Positions 11,978-22,495 of a DNA stretch of 64,000 nucleotides are shown piece by piece (within the stretch, counting starts at the first letter, position 1; each line of letters starts with the position of its first letter). The stretch lies in assembly GCA_037013495.1 (NCBI GenBank), contig CM072810.1, forward strand, positions 32,765,843 through 32,829,842, read 5' to 3'. Under the pieces are notes generated by a model. It worked only from the letters and a program-made list of their open reading frames with translations. It had not been told where the DNA came from and did not search any database. The translations under genes were made by a program, and so were the position numbers. This stretch comes from Hippophae tibetana. Lineage: Eukaryota; Streptophyta; Magnoliopsida; Rosales; Elaeagnaceae.

Positions 11978-14353
11978 CTATTCACTGTGGTAGCCTCGAC
12001 TACAAAGAGAATCTATTGGACTAAGAGAGCAACCTAAAGCTTCCAACATCCCATAAACCTCATTGATTTGGGGGTGAATAGTGTCATCTACAGTGAACAC
12101 ATTTACCCTGTTATCCACCTCTATCCAACTACAACCAGGATTCTTCTTGATTCCCTTCTCTTTGATCACTCTTCTCAGATCAGCAAAAGCTTCTAGCTTT
12201 CCAAATTCTGAATATATATTAGCTATAAGTGAATAATTTCGAGAGTCCGCATCCAGTTCAAGCAAATTCTTCACTGCAAATTCTGCCAACTTATAGTTGC
12301 TGTGGATCCGACAAGCACTAAGCAGAGTTACCCATACAGCAGCATTTGGTTTAACACACATTTCATCAATCAAATTCTTGGCCTGCTCCAACAACCCAGC
12401 TCGTCCAAGGAGGTCTACCATACAAGCATAATGCTCACAAGTGGAAGAGACACCAAAGTCTTTAATCATTGAACTGAAAAAACGCTTCCCTTCTATTACA
12501 AGCCCAGAATGGCTACAACCTGATAGAACAGATACATAGCTTATACAGTCTGGTTTGCAGCCTACTTTCAACATTTTATAAAAAATTTCAATCACTTTCA
12601 TCCCTTGACCATTTTGAGCATACCCTGTCATTATTGCATTCCAAGATACTAAATTCTTATCATTTAGTAAATCAAAAGCTTTCTGGGCCTCCTCTATTGT
12701 TCCACATTTGGAATACATAGTAACAACACTATTTGCCACAGAAACATTAGTACCAAGTCCTAACTTTTCAGCTTGGGACACAATTTGGGTCCCATTTTTT
12801 AATATGGCTAAATCAGCACAGGCGCTAAGGGATGTGGTGAAAGTGATCCAATCTGGGTTTAGCCTTTCTCTTCGCATTAAAATATACAATTTTAGACCTT
12901 CTTCACAGAAACCATTTTGAACATATGCAGCTAACATTGAGTTCATTGTTACCACAGTCCACTCTGGCATCTTATAAAAGAGTTCTCGAGCTTTTTCAAT
13001 ATTACCTGCCTGGGAGTGTGTGGTGATCATTTTTGTCCATGAGATTATATCTTTAATTGGAATCGACTCAAATATATAGCTTGCTTTACAAGCATCTCCC
13101 AATCTAGCATACATTGTAATAAGAGCATTCTTTATAGAAGTCGAGGAGCTCATACCAGATTTGAGTACGTAACCATGGAGTTGTTCACCAGTCAAATCAT
13201 GTTCTTTAACTGGACAAACCCTGATAATTGTTGTGAGGGTAAACAAATCCAAGGCAACAGTACTTGCTCTCATTTGGCTAAACAGAAAGAAAGCATCTTC
13301 TCTAAACCCATATAGTGCAACACCATTCATTAAAGAAGTCCAGGAAACCGTGTCACGTTCTATCATATTATTAAAGACCTGCCTCGCAAATCCCAACTTT
13401 CCACACTTGACATACATGTCAATCAAACCATTGGCTACAATAACCTCAAGATGTGATTCCATACGAACAATCCGTGCATGCAAATGGATGCCCCATTGCA
13501 AATCACATATGCTTGCACATGCACCAAGTACGCTAGCATATGTCATGGAACTTGGTCTAAATCCTTGATCCCACATTTCTAAGAACACACCAAGAGTCCT
13601 AACTCCAAATCGCTGTTGAGATAAGACAGAAATCATAGTGTTCCAAGAAACATCATCGCGCTCAGGCATTTGGGTGAATATATCAAGAGCCCATTCAACC
13701 CCATAAAATTTAGAGTAACCATAGATCATACTATTCCAACAAAACAAACTAGGCTTAGGTATCCTTAGAAATATTTTGTCAGCAGCAATGACATTGTCAC
13801 ACTTAATGTACATATCAATAACTGAATTTTGAAAAGTCATGTTGCTCAACAAATCAAACACCTCCACATAACTGTGCAACTGACGAGCCAATTTGATGTA
13901 ACCAAGGCTGCCACAAACCTTCATGGCACAGGAGAAGGAAAATGGGCTAAGAGAACATTCACAATCCCTAATCATTAAAGCAAAGACCTTTATAGCATCT
14001 GCTGCTTGCCCATTATGAAAATATCCCGACATCATTGTATTCCAAGAAACAATGTCCCTAATAGGCATTTTTTCAAACAACTTCACTGCTTCGTTAACCC
14101 AACCCAAATTTAATAACCCATTAATCATTGTATTCCAGGTATAAACATTTCGATTTTTTATGTGGTAGAAAACCTGGAAGGCATCATCTATCAATCTGCA
14201 ATTCAAATACATATGCAAGAGATGGTTTTGGAGAAAAATGGAAGAGTCTAGGCCTATGGAGATGAGTTGAGCATGTAGTTTTCGAGCAAAGGGTGATGAT
14301 TTGAGAGATGAACAAGCTTTCATAGCTTCGTAGAATTTCTGTGATAGCTCCAT
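11978..14353 (-). CDS. PLS-class pentatricopeptide repeat protein, E/E+ subgroup
   Basis: A single uninterrupted frame of 791 residues and the only clearly intact host gene here. It is built from tandem helical PPR motifs of alternating P, L and S type: for example VYTWNTMING at about residue 70, IVSWNTMMSGY at 101, DDVSWNTMIS at 233, DTVSWTSLMNG at 334, DIISWTKMIT at 435 and LVSWNAIMTGY at 568. An E domain follows (about 673-740; VWVTLLSACRIH) and an E+-like stretch (about 741-775; CSWIEVDNRVNVF). The protein ends at 791 without the DYW deaminase domain. PLS-E proteins are sequence-specific RNA-binding factors of plastids or mitochondria, mostly in C-to-U editing, where a DYW domain is supplied by a partner. 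Target site and compartment cannot be read from this sequence. The in-frame Met at 14353 is preceded directly by a stop codon; the N-terminus starts inside the first motif with no obvious transit peptide (see the overlapping frame at 14456). Being intronless is typical of the family. Confidence 0.9.
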   Translation of the reverse strand: MELSQKFYEAMKACSSLKSSPFARKLHAQLISIGLDSSIFLQNHLLHMYLNCRLIDDAFQVFYHIKNRNVYTWNTMINGLLNLGWVNEAVKLFEKMPIRDIVSWNTMMSGYFHNGQAADAIKVFALMIRDCECSLSPFSFSCAMKVCGSLGYIKLARQLHSYVEVFDLLSNMTFQNSVIDMYIKCDNVIAADKIFLRIPKPSLFCWNSMIYGYSKFYGVEWALDIFTQMPERDDVSWNTMISVLSQQRFGVRTLGVFLEMWDQGFRPSSMTYASVLGACASICDLQWGIHLHARIVRMESHLEVIVANGLIDMYVKCGKLGFARQVFNNMIERDTVSWTSLMNGVALYGFREDAFFLFSQMRASTVALDLFTLTTIIRVCPVKEHDLTGEQLHGYVLKSGMSSSTSIKNALITMYARLGDACKASYIFESIPIKDIISWTKMITTHSQAGNIEKARELFYKMPEWTVVTMNSMLAAYVQNGFCEEGLKLYILMRRERLNPDWITFTTSLSACADLAILKNGTQIVSQAEKLGLGTNVSVANSVVTMYSKCGTIEEAQKAFDLLNDKNLVSWNAIMTGYAQNGQGMKVIEIFYKMLKVGCKPDCISYVSVLSGCSHSGLVIEGKRFFSSMIKDFGVSSTCEHYACMVDLLGRAGLLEQAKNLIDEMCVKPNAAVWVTLLSACRIHSNYKLAEFAVKNLLELDADSRNYSLIANIYSEFGKLEAFADLRRVIKEKGIKKNPGCSWIEVDNRVNVFTVDDTIHPQINEVYGMLEALGCSLSPIDSLCSRGYHSE

Positions 14354-14456
14354 TTAAAATAGTTGAATAGAAGGGTCGCAAGAAACAATGCATGTTGCCG
14401 AGATAAATTCTTGGGTTGAGAAATAACGAATAAGCTAGCCTTCTTGTTGATGCCAA
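14184..14456 (-). other. overlapping upstream frame with a presequence-like start
   Basis: A 90-codon frame starts 103 bases upstream of the PPR Met in a different phase and overlaps the gene. Its first 35 or so residues (beginning MASTRRLAYSLFLNPRIY) are rich in Arg, Ser, Leu and aromatic residues and have no acidic residue, as in mitochondrial presequences. Past the PPR start the frame is only a shadow of the PPR. It may be a real targeting N-terminus separated from the PPR frame by one base (frameshift, sequencing error or alternative start), an upstream ORF, or chance. Confidence 0.3.
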
Positions 14457-16129
14457 TGATACACAGAGTGAATTTGTAGCCTGGCATTAATTAGAAATTT
14501 AAAGATTCAATGACATCATTATATTTGGTCAGTCTGACATCATACACTACTGATGATGCTTTGGATACTCAATACATTGTTGTTTTAACTTGAGGATTCC
14601 CAGAGCATATTTTCATAAATAATGATGGAAAAGGACGCAATTTGTTTTACAAATTAAAATCCATTAACGAAGGATTAATTTTTGCTCAGACACTAATAAA
14701 GGGAAAATAGCGGGTTTACTACCTTAGTAATACCATGATTTTACTTTTTGTACCGTTTTTTTAAAAAAAAAAAAGGTATCAATTTGATGTAATTTATCAT
14801 TTAATTAGAGATTTTTCATATGTATAGTAATACAAGTACAATATTGAAATGACATTTTTGAATATCATTTAATTAATTGATTATTCAAAAATGTCCATTG
14901 AATATCGCACATGTATTAATCCACGTGAAAAATCTCCAATTAAATGAAAAATTGTACCAAATTAATATATTTATTTAAATGGGAGTATATTCAAATTAAA
15001 ATCGTGGTACTTACCAAGGTACGAACCCTAGGAAATAGCTCTTGATGCACTTTAATCTCTTAACAAGTGGATTGTAAATCTCTTATTTTTAAGATTCAAG
15101 TAAGTTTATTATTTTAATTTAATTACTATTTAGACACGTAAATTTCATATGTCACCATAATGAGGCAAAAATTTGTCGATATAAAAATATTTATTTTTCC
15201 TCCAAAAATTAACAACTCTTCTTAATTTTCATTAATGAGAAATTTACCTTTCATTGATGGTGTCACGTGACTTTTATATGTAAAAAAAGCAGTCAAATTG
15301 AAATAGTTCCTAAACTAAACTTATGCACATCTTAAAAATAATTAGGAAACTTATAATGTAGCTTTTAAAAAATTAGTGACTAAACTGCACGTTTTTATTA
15401 CAGGAGCTATTTTCCCATTAATAAAGGAATAGCAAGTATCAAATAATTATTTGGACCAAAAAAAGTATTAAATAGTTATTAGCTAAATGAGCACGAGATG
15501 GGGAGAGAAATTTTTTATTTTATTTTATATAACCATCCCCAAAACCAAACATACAAGTTACAACTGTCTAAAATTGAAAGCAGTTTGTGTTTGCTTAATC
15601 TTGTTTTCAATTTTACCAATAGAGCCGAGAAAGCGTTATAAATCATAATCAGCCAGAAGGATACACTGGAATTTTATTCTTTTATAATAAACTATATAGA
15701 CCCAGAAAGTAAGATGAATCCCAAGCTTCAGCAACCATATCCAAGTACAAGAAGGGAAGATATTTTGAAATTACCAATCAAGCAATAGAATATTAAAAAG
15801 TATGTTCTTTTTCATTAAGCATATAGACCCAGAAAGAAAAATCAACATATAAACCACCAAAACTTTTTCAATAGACATATATGCCTAGAAAGCAAAATCA
15901 ACCCATAACACCACCGAAACAAAGCTTCAGCACTTTCATAAATAAATAAAATACAATCAAATAGCAGGGGAAAAAATGTAATCCAGAAGGAAAATAATCC
16001 AAACGCAAAAACAATCAAAATTATCAATTGGGTAGATTTGAATCCTTAAAGAGAGCAGAGAAAAAAATTGTAATCCAAAAATCTAAAGGCAACCAATAAA
16101 TGGGAAAAGCAGGGGAGAAAAATGTGAAG
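14457..16129. other. intergenic, upstream of the PPR gene
   Basis: AT-rich, with no recognisable protein. It should contain the PPR promoter (minus strand), but no TATA box can be assigned with confidence. At 15690-15940 short phrases recur (catatagacccagaaag, aagcttcagca), a minor local duplication. Confidence 0.35.
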
Positions 16130-16290
16130 AATAAGGAGGAAAAAAGAAGAAAACCGTACATTGAGTCTTTGATCGATGGAAGACGGAGATAGAAACCCGC
16201 GCTCGGGGGTGAATGACGAGGCACGAGCAACGGCAACCGGCTGACTTTAGAGGGAGGCTGGACTGTTCGAACATACGGGATTAGTATTCT
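16130..16290 (-). other. GC-richer leader-like segment, possible 5' exon or gene remnant
   Basis: An isolated block of balanced base composition within AT-rich DNA. On the minus strand it looks like a plant 5' leader: a C/T-rich segment (cccgagcgcgggtttctatc) runs to gactcaat, followed by gtacggttttcttc, a plausible splice donor, and then a T-rich intron-like stretch. It lies 1.8 kb upstream of the PPR start on the same strand. No protein is recognisable. It could be a non-coding first exon of the PPR gene or the stump of a lost gene. Confidence 0.25.
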
Positions 16291-19200
16291 CCTAACATGT
16301 TTGTCTTTGCTTGATGAATATTAGTGTGTACGACACCGAAGTTATTATTACTATTTTTTCTTTCTTAACTAGTAATTTATTATGACGCGATTCATTACAG
16401 AATTGAGATATTCTACCTAGGTAAATACCCAGGTAAATACTTTTATAGTAATCCCTTCGTCTAACTTTTTAACTATAATTATTATTGGAAAAAATATAAA
16501 TTAAATCTTAATAAAATCAATAATTAAGTTTACTATTAACATCCACACAAACGAGAATAGTGAGACGTTTCACCAACAAGTCATCGTACAAATACTAAAA
16601 GTCTTAAAGATTATAGCATCAATTACAACATTATCTTTTATAAATATGAGAACAATGAAACTCCATACAATTCATTTTTCTAAGCAATCAACTCAAGCAT
16701 AATATCATCTCTATGATAACGAAAACGATTAAGCCCGAAAAAGATTGATAATATAAACATAGTCTAACTCAAACCAAAGGTTATATCATTCAAAGGTAGT
16801 AGCATACATCATTGCATAAATAGCCACCGTTAATTCTACCTCAAAAGTATATAAGATCCTAAGTTTGATACAAAAAACATCTCTTAACAAAAGATCTTGA
16901 TGTTTGAAAAACATATGCAAAACCACATAGCCTTAGCAATTAAAAAGTAGCACCATTTGTATTACCCTTGATTCATCTCGAATGTAGTGCCTTCCAAGTA
17001 ACCGTTACAATCTGTGGAGCCTGTCGTGTGATGACTTATATTTGTAGACAGTGGGGGACCTGAAGATCATCAATTATATTTTGCATGGATTTGCAATGTG
17101 AGAGTCTCACTTCACGAATAAACCGTTAAATTAATGAAAATACAAAGCTCAGAAGTGTCTGTCTATCTTCAAACCAATAATCATTTATGATTGTCCATAT
17201 CACCTAGATAAGTGAAACAATCCATGCTTTTCATAAGTTACAAAGTTGTAACCCAAAATAAATTGTCATTACATTTGTCCACGGAAGATTTTCATACAAA
17301 GGAACAATTACACAAAGTCAATTTTCTTTCGACACAAATAGATAACGAGACCTAGATAAGGGATTGAGATGCCAACCCAAGTAATCATTTCACGAGCTTT
17401 ATAAATTTTCCAAGTTGGCATCATAAATACAAATTAAGCAAATAATACAGAGAAAGTACAAAATCAAATGCTCAATTCAACATACAACAAACACAACCAG
17501 TAGTAAAGAAGTACAAACTGTAATAAACATACTAGTGATGGTGCACCTCACAAGCTACTAGACTAACTACAAGCATAAACATGGAAAACAACAAATAACA
17601 TGTGAGACAAGAATGCATATTGAAACAATAAAGGATTTTTAATCATTTCAAGACTTCATATGTGGAAATATATTCGGTAAATGATGATTTTACTCTCACA
17701 GTATGCGATCAAACAAAACATAGAATATCTTAAGAAAAGTGTTTGACACTTTATGCACAATCAGGGTAAAGAGATACAAACTACTTAGAGATTCACACTA
17801 AATTTACATGTAGATAAAAGACAAAGGCAATATAAATTAATCAGAAAGTAGGTAGATTAATTTAATACAACAAAAAGTATGAATATAGAGCTATAAACAT
17901 GCAATATAGAAAGAAAACAAAGTATGTGATAACTTATAACAAAAAGCTTTCTAATTAGAGTTTATATATAGTATGTTGGTTCATACACAATAGAAACTCA
18001 GATTATACCAACATATAAACTGACCACGCATAACAACAATGAAGAAGTCCAATACTTGATACACAATTAGATTAAGGAGATACTAACACCTTAAGAACTT
18101 GTCCCAAACAAGCAAACAAAAGACAAATAAACACTTAATTGATAATCATAGCAACAATACAAATAATCACAGAAGGACAATAAATAAGTAATAGATATGT
18201 TATGAGTAATAAGAAATCAAGCAATAAATATTAGAGGCTTTCTAATGAGAGTTTAAACCTCAGTATATAGAGACATACATAATTTAAACTTAGACTGTAC
18301 TATCCAAATAATAAAGTATACATAACACTAGATATAACGAGGTAAACGCACATAAAAACCCTACCTATGTGGCAACATCTCAGGTTGCTTATAGAAACTG
18401 TTTGGCAGTAAACAAATCCACTAAGTAATAAAACCCTTTTTACCTCTATTTGTCTGGATCATTGTCCAAATTGCCTATTGCTACCTTTGCTTACTGCCTT
18501 TGCAATGACTTAGTTCGACACACAAACCCAACTTTCCTCTAAAGCCAGCACCACTCTATGTAGTGCGATCAGCTATCATATATTAATAATGGAAACAAGA
18601 TTTGAACAACCAACGTGGAAAACCACTCAACCATGATCACTCATGAACTCACAAACAACCAATATGGGATACATATTCAACCACGTATCATGAACCTCTA
18701 ATAAATAACTAGCTGACACACGATTCACCACTTAAGAAAAAATTGTATGAAGGAAACTACCAGTTGGCACACAACTCACTACCACATAGACTTCTCACAT
18801 ACGAAAAATTTGCATGAAGGTAACTACTATCTGACACAAAACTCATAGCCACATAAGCTCCTCGCATAAGAAAAAGTTGCATGAGGACAACTACCAGTTG
18901 ACACACGGTTCATAACCACATAAGCTATTTACATAAATGCACTTGCAAACACTACCTTGAGTACTCACCACTCAAGCATGCAATTTTTCCCACATAGTCA
19001 TGAATCAGTAATACTTAACAACAATCAAGGTAATATTGATTCGAAAACAAAAACCAGATGTTAATTTGAAAAACTCAATTACATATTTCATGGATACCAA
19101 ACACAAAAGAAGAGGTATTTATAGAATAGCAACGGCCTCGCCATAGTCATCGCCAACTATCTTGCCATGGATTTATCAAGCAATGTCACAAGGTGCCAAA

Positions 19201-19829
19201 AATCATATGTTTTTGTTTCAAAAATTATCAAGTAATTTCTATAAATACCTATACCTAAAATAAAACAAAAACATGAGTGATAACGTTAGCTCACTCACAT
19301 GTTTTTTCATCAAAAATCACAATGCTCAACCTAGCATACACACTACAAAAACCAACCACATAGTGTGTGTATACATGCTTTCAAACATAATGTACATAAC
19401 TATGTACATGTGTGCATTACTGGTCCACAGTCACCAACCTTACATAGAGGAAGATAGAGCACTGAGTAAAAAAAAGACCATATTTTGCACACAAAAAGCT
19501 GACACATATAGATAGTACAATAGGACTTACATCCATAAATCAAAAATGGAAGAATTTATTAGAGGTTTCTTGTTAAAAAATAAGCATAAGAGGTACCATA
19601 ATGCACTTGTAAAATGATAACTAAAAAAAGTGAGAGATAGTTTCCTTTACACACAAGACGCATTTGGAAGGGAATGAATGTCTTATCTTCTTTGCCTAAA
19701 AATCGGTAAAATTTTATTATGTAAAGCACACCAAATTAAGATTGACCATGACTATGGTATGAAAGAGGCCCTAATTAGCCCTAGCATAACCCTTGAGTTC
19801 ATCGGTCACATATAGGGAATCATATGCTT
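16291..19829. other. gene-free AT-rich stretch
   Basis: No protein family is recognisable on either strand. Two loosely similar blocks about 300 bases apart (around 17770-17980 and 18060-18270, sharing gctttctaa(t)gagagttta) suggest an old duplication, and a clear 67-bp tandem array occurs at 18709-18940. Probably decayed transposon sequence. Confidence 0.35.
18709..18940. repeat. 67-bp tandem repeat, about 3.5 units
   Basis: Units begin aactagctgacacacga (18709, shortened), aactaccagttggcaca (18755), aactactatctgacaca (18822) and caactaccagttgacac (18888). Each continues with a cacata...a(a)gaaaaa-ttgcatgaagg segment. Units differ by point changes, so the array is old. Confidence 0.7.
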
Positions 19830-20770
19830 TGATGACTCTATGAAAGTAGAGTCATCAGTGCACTTTTTTACTTAATATTTGCTCATTTTATTCAATAAGT
19901 AGTATTTCGAGGTTAAAAAGATTAGAATATGAAATTTATAGTGAAAGGGGGTGAAAATATAATTTTTGAAATTTTCTTGAAATTTGTAATGCAAGACCAA
20001 TCAAAAGTTGTCATGTCGATGCTTGTGTATAGAGTGATGTAGTGCCTCACCAATTGCGTTCATTCCGAGTTCGCCACTTGGTCAACGCTTCTGCTATGCG
20101 TCCTCACATGATTCATCCATTCATTCCAACCGAGCACCATGCAATACGTAATCGTGAATCACATCCCGCCACATGGTGCTAACTCAACATGTGTTGACCG
20201 AGACTAGTCTCTCATGCCATGTGTCGCTCTTTGATTTTCCCAATAAATCTCGCATGCCAAATGTCACTCCCTTATTCACCAATGTAGTTAATTTTTCTTG
20301 TTGATCTCAATTATCAATCTGAAGTTGATCTAATAGTCTAGATTCCACATGAGTTATATTTAAACCCCTAATCACCCCATAAACCCTAATGAGCCATAAT
20401 TAACATAATTTCTATCAATTTTTGGAACTAAGAAGAGAGAAAATTATAGAAAAATTCAAAAGGAGATACAATTTTGGTGGAGATTCAAAAGATTGATTGT
20501 ATTTCTTCTTTTACTCCTTTCTTTATCAATTTTTATGTCTTTCTTTATGAAAATATGAGATTTATGAAAAAAATTATATTTATTTAATTTATACACATAT
20601 ATATGTATATATTCTATGATTGACAAATGTACATGTAATGTCCTATAAATAGATGGACCTTTTATGGAATCCACACATTCAACCAATTATCTTGATTTCT
20701 TTTTATTGAATAAAATAAGTAAATATTAAGTACAAAAATGTGCTAATGACTCTATTTCCTAGAGTCATCA
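19830..20770 (+). mobile_element. inverted pair of Gypsy LTR heads (second palindromic LTR structure)
   Basis: The left end, TGATGACTCTATGAAAGTAG..., is repeated in inverted orientation at the right end (reading inward from 20770: TGATGACTCTAGGAAATAGA...). The match holds for about 69 bases, to ...attttattcaataa. The left part continues as an LTR: its leader region (about 20480-20570, ctttatcaatttttatgtct) matches the solo LTR at 40806. The right part, beyond the 69 bases, matches the repeat at 340-420. The flanks tgctt and agcta agree at only 3 of 5 positions, so a target duplication is not established. Either an old LTR-head dimer or two adjacent LTR fragments. Confidence 0.45.
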
Positions 20771-20844
20771 AGCTAGTAAAATCACTTAAAGGAATTAGGC
20801 CTAACAGGTCCCAATTATAGCAAAAAAAAAAGAATGTATATAAA

Positions 20845-22484
20845 AACATGGAAACCTTTAAAATAGGCCAATGGCAAAGGATTGTATTCAAAAGAAAGGT
20901 ATATATTGACTATGAAGAGACATTATCACAAGTAGCTATGCTTAAGTAGATAAGGATTTTGCTATTTTTTTTTGCCTATAATGATTATGAAATCAAGCAA
21001 ATAGATGTGAAAAAACTTTTTTATAATGGCTATCTTCAGGAAAACATCTATATGGACCATCCAAAGGGTTGTGTAGCCGAAAGCCAATAGCATTTGAAAT
21101 GAAAGTTGAAGCAGTCCATTTATGTGTTGAAGCAAGCTTCACGTAGTTGGAATTAGGGGTGTCCATGGTCCGGTTCGGTTTTTCCTAAAAAAAATTTAAC
21201 CAAACCGGACCATTCATATTACTCGGACCGGATCGGACCAGACCATATGAAACGATTTTAAGAAATAAAAACCGGACCAGACCGTTTGATTAGTAAAACC
21301 GTTCGGTTTGGTCCAGTTCGGTCCAGTTCTATGGTTTGGTCCGGTCTGGTTCGGTTTATGGACACCCCTAGTTGGAATCTTCAATTCAATGAAGTCATAA
21401 AATACTATGGATTTGATCAGAATGTTGATAAGGCTTGTGTGTATAACAAGCTCAATGGTAAAATAATGGTTTTCTTGGTGTTGTATGTTAATGATATCCT
21501 ACTGATTGGTAATGGTGTTGGAGTATTATCGACAGCTAAAATATGATTGGGAAAGCAGTTTGACATGAAGGACTTAGGAAAAGCTAACTACATACTAGGA
21601 AAAAGTTGCTTAGAGATTGATCCAGAGGGATACTCGGAATTTTGTAGACGACTTGCATACAAAATGTCATTGGAAATTTTAGCAAGTAAGAATCCAAGAA
21701 AGGCTTACTACACTTCAGGCATGGAATCCCACTCTTGAAGGATTACTCTAAAAAATAGTTGATGAATAGGAGAAAATGATTTGAATACTGTATGCTTTAG
21801 CAATAGGTAGTATGATCTATGTTATGTTATGAACTAGACCGAACATTTTTTTATACCATTGGCATAATGGCTAGGTACCAATCAAATCCAGGAATCAAAT
21901 ATTAGGAAACAATCAAGCACATTTTTAGGTATTTGAGAAGCACTAGGAATAATGTCCTTACGTATGACCAAGTTGACTTAATCCCAATAAGGTATATTGA
22001 TTTTGATGTACAAGAAGATTACAATATGTAAGTGCAAGTCTATGATTGAATGCATTTTTATGCATGAAGATGTTGTCATTGTATGGAAAAGCATAACATA
22101 TTCATGCGTAGCGGATTCCATAATGGAGGCTGAATATATAGTAGCTTTAGAGGCACCAAAGAAGCTATTTGGCTCATGATATTCTTGATCGATTTTAATG
22201 TGGTTATTAGTCTTGACCTACCTGTAACGCTTCATTTCATTGTAATAATATGAGGGTGATAATGCAATGCAAAGATATATACAAGGAATCACAAGCATAG
22301 GAAGCATATAGATAGAAAATACCACCTTATCTAAGACTTCTTTGCAAAAGGAGATGCGGTTGTAGCAAAGATACCCACCATTATGAACCAAGGGGATCCA
22401 TTTAAGAAGACTCTAACTTCCAACGTCTTTGAGGCTCACATTAAAGGTCTTGGGTTTCTTTGTAATAAGGGTTAGTTTTAGGTG
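20845..22484 (+). pseudogene. Ty1/Copia pol remnant: reverse transcriptase and RNase H
   Basis: Fragments in shifting frames follow the order of a Copia pol. First come IDYEETLSQVAMLK (about 20900), QENIYMDHPKG (about 21040) and an interrupted LKQAS region (about 21135). After a 217-bp insertion come FLVLYVNDILLIGN (about 21475, where the catalytic YVDD has become YVND), KQFDMKDLGKANYILGK (about 21550), a VMLCTRPNIF stretch (about 21820), EAEYIVALEAPKK (about 22130) and KTLTSNVFEAHIKGLG (about 22415). There are many stops and frameshifts, so it is non-functional. Integrase, protease and gag are not visible upstream, where the inverted LTR-head pair ends at 20770. Confidence 0.8.
21154..21370. 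mobile_element. hAT-type MITE inserted in the Copia reverse transcriptase
   Basis: A 217-bp insertion with 13-bp terminal inverted repeats TAGGGGTGTCCAT and ATGGACACCCCTA, flanked by a perfect 8-bp target duplication GTTGGAAT (21146-21153 and 21371-21378). An 8-bp duplication is diagnostic of hAT transposases. The interior consists of repeated ggaccggaccagaccg/cggtccggttcgg motifs that can fold back. It encodes nothing. Removing it restores continuity of the reverse transcriptase alignment. Confidence 0.92.
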
Positions 22485-22495
22485 CAAGTGGGAGA
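22485..22495 (+). other. polypurine tract of the Copia element
   Basis: caagtgggaga lies directly before the LTR start and after the last pol similarity, the standard Copia arrangement. Confidence 0.7.

Noticed and set aside
12708..13568. Plus-strand frames of 70 and 111 codons inside the PPR gene
   Set aside because: Antisense shadows of the PPR frame with no motif of their own.
21286..21546. An 86-codon frame joining a novel N-terminus to Copia reverse transcriptase
   Set aside because: The N-terminal part is translated MITE terminus; the fusion is an accident of the insertion.
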